Translations under genes and position numbers: made by a program | Notes under the pieces: model-generated | Told to the model about the DNA's origin: nothing | What the model saw: only the letters and a program-made list of their open reading frames with translations | Database searches by the model: none | Source of the DNA: an uncultured bacterium | GTDB lineage: Bacteria; Bacillota; Clostridia; Lachnospirales; Lachnospiraceae | Length of the DNA: 64,000 bases | NCBI GenBank assembly: GCA_947243845.1 | Contig: CAMXIF010000006.1 | Span: 62,001 to 126,000 of the forward strand | Reading direction: 5' to 3' | In this document: in pieces, positions 35,040-43,750 of the stretch | Layout: each line of letters opens with the position of its first letter | Numbering within the stretch: position 1 is the stretch's first letter

Positions 35040-35906
35040 TTATCTGCCCTGTCCTTTATATTGTGCCGCAAGCACTTCCGTTAATTCCTTTATCGTCAAA
35101 ATTCCATCCGGCAAATCCATGCCGCTTTGTTTCAGTTCATACGCTAAAAGCGTCACCTGCGGCACATCCAGACGAAGTTCCTTCAGTTCCTCCACCCTGG
35201 AAAAAATCTCCCGGGGCGTACCCTCCATGGCCACATGTCCCTTATCCATGACATACACCATGTCTGCGTGAATGATTTCTTCCATGTAGTGGGTGATCAG
35301 GATGACCGTAATCCCCTCCACATCATTGAGTGCACGCACGGCCCGGATCACTTCTTTGCGTCCATTGGGATCTAGCATCGCCGTGGGTTCATCCAAAATA
35401 ATGCATTTGGGATGCATGGCAATCACACCGGCAATGGAAACACGCTGCTTCTGTCCTCCCGAAAGCTTGTTAGGAGAATGTTTCCTGTACTCGTACATGC
35501 CCACCGCCTTCAGGCTCTCTTCCACCCGCTCCCAGATTTCCTTGGTGGGCACACCCATATTTTCCGGCCCAAAACCCACATCCTCCTCCACCACCTGGCC
35601 GATAATCTGGTTGTCGGGATTCTGGAATACCATTCCCGCCTCCTGGCGGATATTCCAGAGTTTACTCTCATCCTGGGTGTCCATACCGTCCACCCACACG
35701 GTACCTTCTGTCGGATAAAGGATGGCATTGATATGCTTGGCAAGCGTGGACTTACCGGAACCATTATGGCCAAGAATGGCTATAAAATCGCCTTGCTTCA
35801 CATCCAGATCCACCTCATCTACTGCCCGGGTAATGCCTTCCACATTTCCTTCTTCATCCCGTCTTATATATTCAAATACCAGTTTGTCTGTCTTAATGAT
35901 TCCCAT
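35040..35906 (-). CDS. ecfA1: ECF transporter ATPase, first subunit
   Basis: The protein (288 residues) has Walker [19 protein letters not shown]-loop [11 protein letters not shown], signature [16 protein letters not shown], Walker [14 protein letters not shown] and switch His (LITHYMEE). NPDNQ marks the EcfA1 type. ATG at 35906 has GAGGATTAAA upstream; the longer frame to 35939 lacks such a site. In most Firmicutes this gene follows rplQ; here 6 kb of other genes separate them. Confidence 0.95.
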   Translation of the reverse strand: MGIIKTDKLVFEYIRRDEEGNVEGITRAVDEVDLDVKQGDFIAILGHNGSGKSTLAKHINAILYPTEGTVWVDGMDTQDESKLWNIRQEAGMVFQNPDNQIIGQVVEEDVGFGPENMGVPTKEIWERVEESLKAVGMYEYRKHSPNKLSGGQKQRVSIAGVIAMHPKCIILDEPTAMLDPNGRKEVIRAVRALNDVEGITVILITHYMEEIIHADMVYVMDKGHVAMEGTPREIFSRVEELKELRLDVPQVTLLAYELKQSGMDLPDGILTIKELTEVLAAQYKGQGR

Positions 35907-36075
35907 TTTAATCCTCATTTCGGAACATTTATGCGTCATACCAACGCCTATTGTACTAGATTATGCCAGAAAATACAAGGTTTGGTATATACTATAAAAT
36001 GGACAGGGTATGAGAAAATCCAAAAATGTGCTATACTGGACACATACAAGAAATCATAAAGGAGTTATGACACAT

Positions 36076-37134
36076 ATGTCAGATAATAAAACCACTAAAA
36101 ATAGAAAAAACAGCAGTACTTCCCACAAAAATGACAAAAGTGTCATCATGAGACGGCTCGCAGGGCCTGTGATTTTCCTGCTAAGTTTTATCATGGTGTG
36201 CGCTTTTCTGGCCCAATATCTGACCGGTTCAGAGACACTCACCGAATATGCGCAGAACAACCCTGAACTGGCCTACGGCTCTGCCGGAAGCGCCCCTGCC
36301 CCAATCAGCACCGTCTCGCAGGACGAGACCCCACAGACAGGCACGGAAGCTGTTGCGAAGAGGGAAGACCAAATAGCAGAAAGCAGCGCTAACACACCAG
36401 ATACTTCTGCGGCAGAAAACAGCGTCAAAACGCCGGATACCGCTGTCACCCCGGAAACCAATCCCACATATACTACAGATGAGAATAGTACAGAGGAGCC
36501 TTCCGAAATGAATCGCAACCCAGAGCGCACCACATACCAGCCGGGATTCTATTACGAACCTTTGACTGAAACGGTCAAGCAAAGAATTACAGGTATTTCT
36601 TACCCTGAGAGCGACTGTACAGTTCCTTATGAGGACTTACGCTATGTAGGACTGCTGTATCATGATTTTAATGGAGAAGAACAGACGGGAGAACTGATCT
36701 GCAATAAGGACATTGCGCAGGATATGATAGAGATTTTTTACGAATTGTACCTAAATGATTATCAGATAGAGAAAATCCGCCTGATCGATGAGTACAACGG
36801 CGATGATACCGCCTCTATGGCGGATAATAACACCTCCTGCTTTAACTATCGGGTGGTAGACGGCACCACAAGCCTCTCCAAACACGCCTACGGACTCGCC
36901 ATTGACATCAATCCTTTCTACAACCCCTACGTAGTCTTTAACAAAGGCGGCACAGGCAATACTTATATCTCCCCCGCAGGCAGTGAGATCTATGCGGACA
37001 GAAGCCAGGATTTTGCCTACAAGATTGATGAAAACGACCTCTGCTACCGTCTTTTCATCGAACATGGTTTTACCTGGGGCGGGAATTGGAATTCCAGCAA
37101 AGATTACCAGCATTTCCAAAAAGTACTAAAATAG
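36076..37134 (+). CDS. D-alanyl-D-alanine carboxypeptidase-like protein (M15, VanY-type)
   Basis: The protein (352 residues) has an N-terminal membrane helix (about 30-48, LAGPVIFLLSFIMVCAFLA), a Ser/Thr/Pro-rich linker to about 150, then an M15 peptidase-like domain with LSKHAYGLAIDINPFYNPYV, the H-x6-D zinc motif, and a C-terminal EHGFTWGGNW with the last zinc or catalytic region. It should trim peptidoglycan stem peptides outside the cell. AAGGAG (36059-36064) is 11 nt before ATG 36076; ATG 36067 is also in frame but only 2 nt away. It stands alone and ends at a terminator. Confidence 0.85.
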   Translation: MSDNKTTKNRKNSSTSHKNDKSVIMRRLAGPVIFLLSFIMVCAFLAQYLTGSETLTEYAQNNPELAYGSAGSAPAPISTVSQDETPQTGTEAVAKREDQIAESSANTPDTSAAENSVKTPDTAVTPETNPTYTTDENSTEEPSEMNRNPERTTYQPGFYYEPLTETVKQRITGISYPESDCTVPYEDLRYVGLLYHDFNGEEQTGELICNKDIAQDMIEIFYELYLNDYQIEKIRLIDEYNGDDTASMADNNTSCFNYRVVDGTTSLSKHAYGLAIDINPFYNPYVVFNKGGTGNTYISPAGSEIYADRSQDFAYKIDENDLCYRLFIEHGFTWGGNWNSSKDYQHFQKVLK

Positions 37135-37159
37135 CACTATCAGATCAATCTTTCATCGT

Positions 37160-37198
37160 AAAACCCCGAAGACATGACCTCAGCCTCTTCGGGGTTTT
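37160..37198. terminator. Bidirectional terminator
   Basis: AAAACCCCGAAG/CTTCGGGGTTTT stem with a 15-nt loop and T/A runs on both sides. It serves the VanY-like gene and the convergent PG-binding/LysM gene. Confidence 0.88.
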
Positions 37199-37229
37199 CT
37201 ATCTTTTATTCTTTCTCGCTTGCCCGCAT

Positions 37230-39074
37230 TTACTCCGGAATTCTAAGCACCTGCCCTACACGCAGCGCGTCACTGGTCAGCCCGTTCAGATTCTTGATGG
37301 CGTTCACTGTTGTACCAAAGCGGTTGGCAAGAAGCCACAACGTATCTCCCGGACGCACCGTATATAAAAAATATCCTGTGTTCTGGGACACCGGTATCCG
37401 CAGCACCTGACCAATACTTAAATTGTCGCTGGTCAGCCCGCTTGCCTGCTTGATCGCATCTACTGTTGTGCCATAACGATTGGCAAGAAGCCACAGCGTA
37501 TCTCCTGAGCGCACTGTATATACAATTACATTTCCTGGATTAGGTGTCGGATTTGGCGCCGGTTGTGACGGGGGCACGTTCTGCCCGATACCCTGATAGG
37601 TTCTATATAGCGAATTCCATGTGGCCGGGCCCACAACCCCGTCTGCCACCAATCCCATTTGCCGCTGAAATGCCACAACCGCCTCTCCGGTCTTATTTCC
37701 AAAGATACCATCCTGCCCCGGACTCGGAATAGCGGCGTAATATTCCGATATGACATCCAGCAGATATTGTAATGTAATGACATCCTGTCCTCGGGAACCC
37801 TGCCTGAGTACAGAAGAAGGCGGAACTGTTCCGATACCGAGTGAAGTTCCTTCACTGTTTAGTTCTGCGAGCCTGGTCACCGCAGTATATAGATTTGAAA
37901 TTTTATACCATGTCGCTTTCCCAACGATACCATCCGTAGCGAGATTAAAAATACTCTGGAACTTCGTCACAGCCGCCCTTGTACTTTCTCCAAATACGCC
38001 CGTCTCATCAGTGATTGTCGGAATCGCCGGATAGTTTCTCCTAATCCTGTTCAAATAAGTCTGTATCGTCTGCACATCAAGCCCTGTGCTTCCTACCCGC
38101 AGCGGCGTCCCCGGGTAAGAAGTGACCACATTACTGACAGCATTGGTTTCCGCAATCTCTATGTCATCCGGATAGTAATTTCTCAAAATCCTGATCGGCG
38201 TATAGCCCTGATTTGCCAGCGTGACCGTTCCCCACTGTGATAATCCTGCACAATTTGCTGTTGTTCCATTGCAAAAGGAAGTGAAATAAGGCGCCTTCTG
38301 CCCCTGCCTGCGGACATATTCGTTAAAAATCTGATCCACAATACGGCTGATGGATTCATAAATCGGCCTGCCATAGACAAAGTACTGATCATATGCCGTG
38401 CTGTTTGTGATATCAAAATTATATCCCTTTGCCCGATACCATTCTGTGTATACCCTGTTTAACGCAAATGTGATGATCGCATAAATATTCGCCCGCAGGG
38501 CCGCATCCGGCCAAGTCGGATAAATTTCACTGCTGGCTACATTTTTCACATAATCTACAAAGGGGACCTGTATGTTGGATGCAGCGGCATCCGGTGTCCC
38601 CATATGAATTGTGATCGGATTCGGAATCACCACCTGACGCAGTACATAGGGAGAACCCAAATCCCCTTCCGGTCCGTCCTGATCACGCTGCCCGCTCATT
38701 GTCACAGCCGGCGCTCCCACTACGATCTCAGTCTGCTCACTGTTTCGCTGATCCTCCTGCATGGGTACCAGGGCGAGCGGCAGGACTGCCAATTCCCCAT
38801 CAAAAATAGGAATATCAGCGACATACAGGCTATTAAATCCCTGTGCCTGTGCAAGTACGTTATAAGTTACATAGGGTGTGCCCTGGAAATTTTCATTCTG
38901 TGAATAACTCTTGTCCACAGTTTCTAACGACACACTTCTCGTCTCACCATTCTCATCTGTCGTCAACTCATAAATCCGATTCTGTTCATCATCCAAAACG
39001 CGGATCTGTACGCCGCTCAAGGGAAGCGCGTCATGCGCTGTTCTGGCCTGCATCATCAGATAACCAACTGCCAT
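37230..39074 (-). CDS. Peptidoglycan-binding and LysM repeat protein
   Basis: The protein (614 residues) has no signal peptide. The N-terminal 80 residues look like a carboxypeptidase-regulatory beta fold (LSGVQIRVLDDEQNRIYELT). The middle (170-330) has EIYPTWPDAALRANIYAIIT and FTSFCNGTTANCAGLSQWGT, a region I have seen in clostridial spore or cortex-associated proteins. Two PG_binding_1 repeats follow (each with GIVGKATW or GVVGPATW), a Pro-rich linker, then two LysM repeats (YTVRSGDTLWLLANRYGTTV and a near copy). The lack of a secretion signal fits a mother-cell or spore-coat location, which is inference. GGAG lies before the start. Confidence 0.85.
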   Translation of the reverse strand: MAVGYLMMQARTAHDALPLSGVQIRVLDDEQNRIYELTTDENGETRSVSLETVDKSYSQNENFQGTPYVTYNVLAQAQGFNSLYVADIPIFDGELAVLPLALVPMQEDQRNSEQTEIVVGAPAVTMSGQRDQDGPEGDLGSPYVLRQVVIPNPITIHMGTPDAAASNIQVPFVDYVKNVASSEIYPTWPDAALRANIYAIITFALNRVYTEWYRAKGYNFDITNSTAYDQYFVYGRPIYESISRIVDQIFNEYVRRQGQKAPYFTSFCNGTTANCAGLSQWGTVTLANQGYTPIRILRNYYPDDIEIAETNAVSNVVTSYPGTPLRVGSTGLDVQTIQTYLNRIRRNYPAIPTITDETGVFGESTRAAVTKFQSIFNLATDGIVGKATWYKISNLYTAVTRLAELNSEGTSLGIGTVPPSSVLRQGSRGQDVITLQYLLDVISEYYAAIPSPGQDGIFGNKTGEAVVAFQRQMGLVADGVVGPATWNSLYRTYQGIGQNVPPSQPAPNPTPNPGNVIVYTVRSGDTLWLLANRYGTTVDAIKQASGLTSDNLSIGQVLRIPVSQNTGYFLYTVRPGDTLWLLANRFGTTVNAIKNLNGLTSDALRVGQVLRIPE

Positions 39075-39278
39075 AATTCATTCTCCTTCATAGCCATAAT
39101 CTTATACTATACAGATTGATATGCTATAAAATATGATGAAACGTGCTGACCAGTGATACATTTTGAGCAATAAAAATTTAGCTGGGGCGATTCTTTCCTT
39201 AATTATCTTTCTATTTGGATGATGACTGGTCCGAAAAATCATTTCCATCCATATTCTGCAGCCGGCGAAGCAGCGAAA

Positions 39279-39305
39279 CAACCGCCCCCTTCACAGGTGC
39301 GGTTG
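39279..39305 (-). terminator. Terminator of the flagellin gene
   Basis: On the minus strand CAACCGC pairs with GCGGTTG with CC/GG inside, followed by TTTCG. It lies about 50 nt after the flagellin stop. Confidence 0.65.
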
Positions 39306-39356
39306 CCTCTACACAACATTACTATAACACTTGGAACTCTATTCCTTCAGGCTGTA

Positions 39357-40430
39357 TTAGCCAAGTAAGGACAATGCCAGCTGGTTGGACTGATTTGCCT
39401 GGGACAGCATCGATGTGCCAGCCTGCTGTAAAATATTGTTGTTGGAGTACTGTACCATCTCCGTGGCAATATCCGTATCGCGGATTGCCGCTTCTGCGGA
39501 GGATGTGTTCTCCACAATGTTATCCAGATTGTTGATCGTATGCTCCAGTCTGTTCTGGATAGCACCGAGATCACTTCTCTGCTGGGATACTAAGGAAAGC
39601 GCACCCTTGATGAAAGCATTTAAGGAGTTGAAATCTTGAACTGTTGCAACAGAAGTTTTATCACCTGTTGTCAACTGCATAAAGGTAGCTACCACCCTCT
39701 TTGCAACATCTGATGTCATTTCTCTTTGGGAATAATGTCCCTTTGCGTCCAACGCTGAAAAAGTTGTGATAGTCTTTCCTCCTGCTTCACCAATCATCAC
39801 TTTTTCGCCAGTCGGCTTACCATCTTTCATAAGAGGTGTTGCCGTATAAGTCGTGTTCACATAGGTAGCATCAGTCTTGGCTAAATTATTGTAAGTCACT
39901 TTAGTGTAAAGCTTAGTTCCAATATTCTTAGCCAGACCAGCCATACTCATATTGTTGATACTGATGTTAATATGTTGACCGGCTTCCGCACCTACCTGCA
40001 GACCTTTGATAAAGGAGCCATCCAACAAATTCATCTCATTGAATGTGGTGGTACTCTGTACACGGTCAACCTCACTCATCAGCTGTCTGATCTCAGCCTG
40101 AATGGATGCACGATCTGTTGTTGTAAGAGTGCCGTTTTCACCCTTAACAGCCAGTTCGTTCATTCTCTGTAACATATCTTCTACTTCGTTCAGTGCGCCT
40201 TCTGCGGTCTGCACAACACTGATGCCGTCCTGTGCGTTAGCGGAAGCCTGTGTCAGACCTCTGATCTGTCTTCTCATCTTCTCGGAAATGGAAAGTCCTG
40301 CTGCGTCATCAGCTGCACGATTAATCTTATAGCCGGAAGATAATTTCTCTGTAGACTTTGCCTGTGATGCTGTGGTCAGTCCTAACATTCTGTTAGAGTT
40401 CATTGCTGTGATATTGTGTTTTACTACCAT
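39357..40430 (-). CDS. hag: Flagellin
   Basis: The protein (357 residues) is the flagellar filament subunit. The conserved D0/D1 ends are clear: VKHNITAMNSNRMLG, then SSGYKINRAADDAAGLSISE and the C-terminal AIRDTDIATEMVQYSNNNIL, QAGTSMLSQANQSNQLALSL. The variable middle (about 150-260) is short. It has the Asn-Arg-Ala-Ala-Asp-Asp box recognised by TLR5 in some flagellins (not tested). AAGGAGG lies 7 nt upstream of the ATG and a GGA-loop hairpin (40457-40472) precedes it. csrA is immediately upstream. No other flagellar gene is in the window. Confidence 0.96.
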   Translation of the reverse strand: MVVKHNITAMNSNRMLGLTTASQAKSTEKLSSGYKINRAADDAAGLSISEKMRRQIRGLTQASANAQDGISVVQTAEGALNEVEDMLQRMNELAVKGENGTLTTTDRASIQAEIRQLMSEVDRVQSTTTFNEMNLLDGSFIKGLQVGAEAGQHINISINNMSMAGLAKNIGTKLYTKVTYNNLAKTDATYVNTTYTATPLMKDGKPTGEKVMIGEAGGKTITTFSALDAKGHYSQREMTSDVAKRVVATFMQLTTGDKTSVATVQDFNSLNAFIKGALSLVSQQRSDLGAIQNRLEHTINNLDNIVENTSSAEAAIRDTDIATEMVQYSNNNILQQAGTSMLSQANQSNQLALSLLG

Positions 40431-40437
40431 AGTGTTA

Positions 40438-40472
40438 CCTCCTTGTGTTTGCTGACGGTAATTCCTTTTACC
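40438..40472 (-). promoter_or_regulatory. Probable CsrA target in the flagellin leader
   Basis: On the minus strand GGTAA-AAGGAA-TTACC forms a hairpin with GGA in a six-base loop, the classic CsrA site. A second GGA lies in the ribosome-binding site AAGGAGG (40438-40444), 12 nt downstream. This is the two-site layout known for hag in Bacillus subtilis. Confidence 0.65.
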
Positions 40473-40505
40473 GCCACTATCTTGTTTTTGGTTTCTATAA
40501 TAAAT

Positions 40506-40529
40506 CCGGAGTCCCCAGGATTACTCCGG
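40506..40529 (-). repeat. Hairpin between csrA and flagellin
   Basis: CCGGAGT/ACTCCGG with a 10-nt loop that contains GGGG next to A, so another GGA. It could end csrA transcripts weakly or be a further CsrA site. Confidence 0.45.
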
Positions 40530-40553
40530 TCTATTACCATAATGCCGTCATCC

Positions 40554-40820
40554 TTAAGACTTCTTGGGTCTGTCATTCATCACGATTCTTTTCTTGCGAT
40601 ATTTCTGCTCCAATTCGCTAGCCGCATAGTAATGATCAATCTTTGCCCTGTCCTCAGATGTCTTCGCATGGTTTTCCAGCGCCCTGCTCCTCACCACGTT
40701 AATCTCTGACGGTACATCCAGCATGACTTTCGTATGATTTCTGCTCCCACCCAGAAAAACAATCTTGATATTGTCTCCGATCTGGATGTATTCCTCTGTA
40801 TTGACTGTCATTCTAAGCAT
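40554..40820 (-). CDS. csrA: CsrA carbon storage regulator homologue
   Basis: The protein (88 residues) matches the CsrA fold: MLRMTVNTEEYIQIGDNIKI, VFLGGSRNHTKVMLDVPSEI, NVVRSRALEN. CsrA proteins bind GGA motifs in mRNA leaders and block translation. The C-terminal 30 residues are a basic and helical tail (SELEQKYRKKRIVMNDRPKKS in part), longer than usual (60-75 residues). The first strand has VNTEEYIQIG in place of the common RKxGExIxIG, so binding residues differ. ATG 40820 has GGAGG 7 nt upstream. Its neighbour flagellin is the likeliest target. The antagonist FliW is not in the window. Confidence 0.82.
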   Translation of the reverse strand: MLRMTVNTEEYIQIGDNIKIVFLGGSRNHTKVMLDVPSEINVVRSRALENHAKTSEDRAKIDHYYAASELEQKYRKKRIVMNDRPKKS

Positions 40821-40889
40821 TGATATGCCTCCTTGCATTTGCCTTTCCAAGTGCGCCGCCCTGCGCATACTGCGATGCAACTTTTTATA

Positions 40890-40903
40890 TTAAAATGTTG
40901 TAT
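40890..40903. repeat. Left inverted repeat flanking the recombinase homologue
   Basis: TTAAAATGTTGTAT. Its exact complement is at 41660-41673. It lies between the divergent csrA and recombinase genes. Confidence 0.7.
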
Positions 40904-40966
40904 GATGGAAAAACTTGGAGGAAAATCTTCTGACTTTCCAAAACAATGATAAGGAGGACTGAAATC

Positions 40967-41548
40967 ATGAGTACAACGTATCCAATCAAAACCAGAAAAT
41001 CTCTAGAAATGTTTAAGGACTATTATATCAATATCCGGCCCAATCCCCGCAACTATGCAATGATCGTCACCGGACTGAATACCGCGTTCCGTATCGGTGA
41101 TCTGTTAAAACTGCAATGGAAAGATGTCTGGAATAGCCTTACCGGGAATTTCCGCACTCACATCTGCATAGAGGAGCATAAAACCGGCAAACTTCGTGTC
41201 GTACCAATTAATAAATCCGCCAGGGATGTTCTGGAAGACTACCGCCGCTTTTGTAAACAGACGGCCCCTGAGGACTACCTATTTCCCAGTATGCGCAACA
41301 AGACACAGCCGCTCTCCCGGTATCAGGCATACCGTATCATCAAGACAGCTGCCCTGGCATGCGGCCTTGATGAACATATCAGCTGCCACTCCCTGCGCAA
41401 GACTTTTGGCTACCATGCCTGGAAACAGGGCACGCCGCCAGCAATGCTAATGGAACTCTACAATCATTCTTCTTATGGAATCACCAAGCGATGTCTTGGC
41501 ATAGAGCAGGACGAAAAAGATAGTGTGTATCTGAAAATAGATTTATAA
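40967..41548 (+). CDS. Tyrosine recombinase homologue with Cys in place of the catalytic Tyr
   Basis: The protein (193 residues) is a core-only tyrosine recombinase of the FimB/FimE size class. Catalytic residues seen: Arg42 (FRIGDLL), Lys72 (HKTGK), His141 and Arg144 (HSLRKTFGYH), His167 (NHSS). The nucleophile position, normally Tyr in KRYLGI, is Cys176 (TKRCLGI; codon TGT at 41492-41494). One base change from TAT would explain it. The protein is probably unable to cut DNA by the usual mechanism and may act only by binding. GGAGG lies 9 nt before ATG 40967. It is flanked by 14-bp inverted repeats. Confidence 0.85.
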   Translation: MSTTYPIKTRKSLEMFKDYYINIRPNPRNYAMIVTGLNTAFRIGDLLKLQWKDVWNSLTGNFRTHICIEEHKTGKLRVVPINKSARDVLEDYRRFCKQTAPEDYLFPSMRNKTQPLSRYQAYRIIKTAALACGLDEHISCHSLRKTFGYHAWKQGTPPAMLMELYNHSSYGITKRCLGIEQDEKDSVYLKIDL

Positions 41549-41816
41549 AAGTATTAGCCCATATCATTTTAAAAAACGTTAGGCAAAAATATTAAAAATT
41601 TTAATTAAGGGGTTAAGTATTCTTGCGATGAACCGATATTATATATGTAACGGAGTGAGATACAACATTTTAATATAAAATGTTGTATCTTTTATTATGC
41701 TCTTTTTCTATACTTATTAATCCGTCACTTATAACAGATACTTTATAACAAATAGTTTTTCTAATTATGAGAATCACATCACGGACTCTAATAAATGAAA
41801 GTGTTTTCTATATAGT
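41549..41816. other. Gap between the recombinase homologue and rplQ
   Basis: No gene is seen. It contains the palindrome 41659-41689 and otherwise AT-rich sequence. Confidence 0.5.
41659..41689 (+). repeat. Perfect 14-bp-arm palindrome after the recombinase homologue
   Basis: GATACAACATTTTA and TAAAATGTTGTATC are separated by 3 nt and followed by TTTTATT. It may end the recombinase transcript. The left arm is also the complement of the repeat at 40890-40903. Confidence 0.75.
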
Positions 41817-41853
41817 AAAAGAGACCCGGACACATCGCCCAAGTCTCTCTTTG
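41817..41853 (-). terminator. Terminator of the alpha operon
   Basis: On the minus strand AGAGAC/GTCTCT with an inner GG/CC pairing, followed by TTTTACT. It starts about 40 nt after the rplQ stop. Confidence 0.7.
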
Positions 41854-41891
41854 TCTTTATTCTCTCTCTTACCAAAAGTTCTGCCTGCCGT

Positions 41892-42497
41892 TTATACTAA
41901 CTCCAGCACAACTTCCATAGCTGCATCGCCCTTACGGGGACCAATCTTGATAATCCTGGTATAACCGCCGTTACGGTTCGCATATTTCGGACCATACTCA
42001 TCAAAGAGTTTCTCTACCAGATTTACCTGCTTGGTATTTTTCTTTCTGCCGGCAGCTGCTTCAGGTACTTCCTTGACAGGATATAATACCTTTAACATCT
42101 GCTTTCTTGCATGTAATCTGGACGGAAGGTCTTTCTTAATCTCTTTCTCCACCTCATCGTATACAGTCACGGTAACACCGTTATCGATACGCAGGATCTT
42201 ACCGTCTTTGTCACGGTGTGTCTCAGAAAGAACTGCCTTTGTGTCCTTATCAATAATCTGCTTTACTCTCTTGCCGTCCTTATCCTTGCGGGCTACTTTT
42301 GCAGTAACTTTAACGGTCTCGAAATTGTCCTTCTCTTTAACCGCCATTGTGATCAGACGTTCTGCAATCTTGCGCACTTCCTTCGCTCTTGCCTCTGTGG
42401 TAACGATCTTTCCATTATAGATCAGCGCTGTTACCTGACTTCTAAGTAATGCTTTTCTCTGGTCAGATGTTCTGCCCAGCTTTCTGTATTTTGCCAT
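41892..42497 (-). CDS. rplQ: 50S ribosomal protein L17 (bL17) with internal insertions
   Basis: L17 sits at the exit-tunnel side of the 50S subunit. Ends are standard ([54 protein letters not shown]). The protein is 201 residues instead of the usual 112-130. Two insertions account for it: about residues 54-127, rich in Lys/Asp, and about 140-157. The RLHARKQ motif that normally follows the first helices is displaced to 127-133. ATG 42497 follows a short GGCTCC-type region and matches the family start; the longer frame to 42545 is rejected. It is the last gene of the alpha operon. Confidence 0.94.
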   Translation of the reverse strand: MAKYRKLGRTSDQRKALLRSQVTALIYNGKIVTTEARAKEVRKIAERLITMAVKEKDNFETVKVTAKVARKDKDGKRVKQIIDKDTKAVLSETHRDKDGKILRIDNGVTVTVYDEVEKEIKKDLPSRLHARKQMLKVLYPVKEVPEAAAGRKKNTKQVNLVEKLFDEYGPKYANRNGGYTRIIKIGPRKGDAAMEVVLELV

Positions 42498-42638
42498 ATC
42501 GGCTCCTTTCTCACGGGTTCTGCCCGTCATGGTGCATTCGGCCACGCACTTTGGTCTTACTTACCGAATGTATAAATAGTTCCATTTATGAGCCCGCCGT
42601 CCAAGTGCACTTTGGACTTATCCTGTCCGGCTTCTCTC

Positions 42639-43598
42639 TTACGCCTCGTCCGCAGGATTCAGCTGTAATCCTAACTCTTTTAATTTCGCAAGCACTTCTT
42701 CAAGGGACTTACGACCAAGGTTTCTCACCTTCATCATATCCTCGGAAGTCTTGTTGGTCAACTCTTCGACTGTATTGATACCAGCTCTCTTTAAGCAGTT
42801 ATAGGAACGGACAGACAACTCCAATTCATCAATGCTCATCTCAAGCACTTTTTCCTTCTCGTCATCTTCCTTCTCCACCATAACCTCTGCGGTCTTGGCA
42901 TTCTCAGACAGGTCAATAAAAAGACTTAAGTGCTCACTTAACACCTTCGCCGCCAGACTGACAGCCTCATCCGGAACCAGAGTACCATTGGTGTATACAT
43001 CCAAAGTCAGCTTATCATAGTCTGTAATCTGACCGACACGGGTATTTTCTACAGTGACATTGACTCTCTCTACAGGTGTATAGATAGAGTCTATAGCAAT
43101 GACGCCGATTGGCAGATCCTCTGACTTATTCTTGTCAGAACTTACATAACCTCTGCCTCTCGTAATCGTCAATTCCATGTACAGTTTGGTATCCTTACCA
43201 CTCAGAGTGGCAATCTCCATGTCAGGATTTAAAATCTCAATATCCTGATCTACCTGAATATCTGACGCACGTACAATACCTTCGCCTTCATACTCAATGT
43301 ATGCCGTCTTAGGTTCATTGGTATCGCTGTTGTTCTTGATTGCAAGACTCTTGATGTTCATGATGATCTCAGTCACATCTTCCTTGACACCGGGGATGGA
43401 ACTGAACTCATGTAAGACACCTTCGATCTTGACCTGGCTGACTGCAACACCAGGCAGGGAAGACAGCATGATTCTTCTTAAGGAATTACCCAGAGTAATG
43501 CCGTAGCCTCTCTCTAAAGGTTCCACAACAAATCTGCCGTATTTCTTATCTTCCGAGATCTCTACCACTTCAATATTCGGTCTCTCAAAATCAAACAC
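42639..43598 (-). CDS. rpoA: RNA polymerase alpha subunit
   Basis: The protein (319 residues) has the N-terminal dimerisation domain ([38 protein letters not shown]) and the C-terminal DNA-contacting domain ([40 protein letters not shown]). The length is normal. It lies between rpsD and rplQ as usual. The gaps on both sides contain palindromes (for example GATAAGAAAG/CTTTCTTATC at about 43710-43752). Confidence 0.97.
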   Translation of the reverse strand: MFDFERPNIEVVEISEDKKYGRFVVEPLERGYGITLGNSLRRIMLSSLPGVAVSQVKIEGVLHEFSSIPGVKEDVTEIIMNIKSLAIKNNSDTNEPKTAYIEYEGEGIVRASDIQVDQDIEILNPDMEIATLSGKDTKLYMELTITRGRGYVSSDKNKSEDLPIGVIAIDSIYTPVERVNVTVENTRVGQITDYDKLTLDVYTNGTLVPDEAVSLAAKVLSEHLSLFIDLSENAKTAEVMVEKEDDEKEKVLEMSIDELELSVRSYNCLKRAGINTVEELTNKTSEDMMKVRNLGRKSLEEVLAKLKELGLQLNPADEA

Positions 43599-43708
43599 TC
43601 AAATACCCTCCTTTACGAGCATGTTGTTATACCACCGTCATCATGTACCACTATTTTACTAACTCATATTGAGTCATGCAGCGAATTCCCGTTCTGTAGG
43701 AAATTCTC

Positions 43709-43750
43709 TTGGATAAGAAAGAGTTGTAAAACAACCCTTTCTTATCTTTT
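43709..43750. repeat. Palindrome between rpsD and rpoA
   Basis: GATAAGAAAG/CTTTCTTATC with an inner GTTGT/ACAAC stem. On the plus strand it is followed by TTTTTATT, but no plus-strand gene ends here. It extends almost to the rpsD stop. Confidence 0.55.

Noticed and set aside
39030-39120. A sporulation sigma promoter for the LysM protein
   Set aside because: A CATA-N3-TA string is present upstream but no fitting -35 at the right distance.
40431-40560. A sigma-28 promoter for flagellin
   Set aside because: I looked for TAAA and GCCGATAA with 14-16 bp spacing and found no acceptable pair. Flagellin may be read from upstream of csrA.
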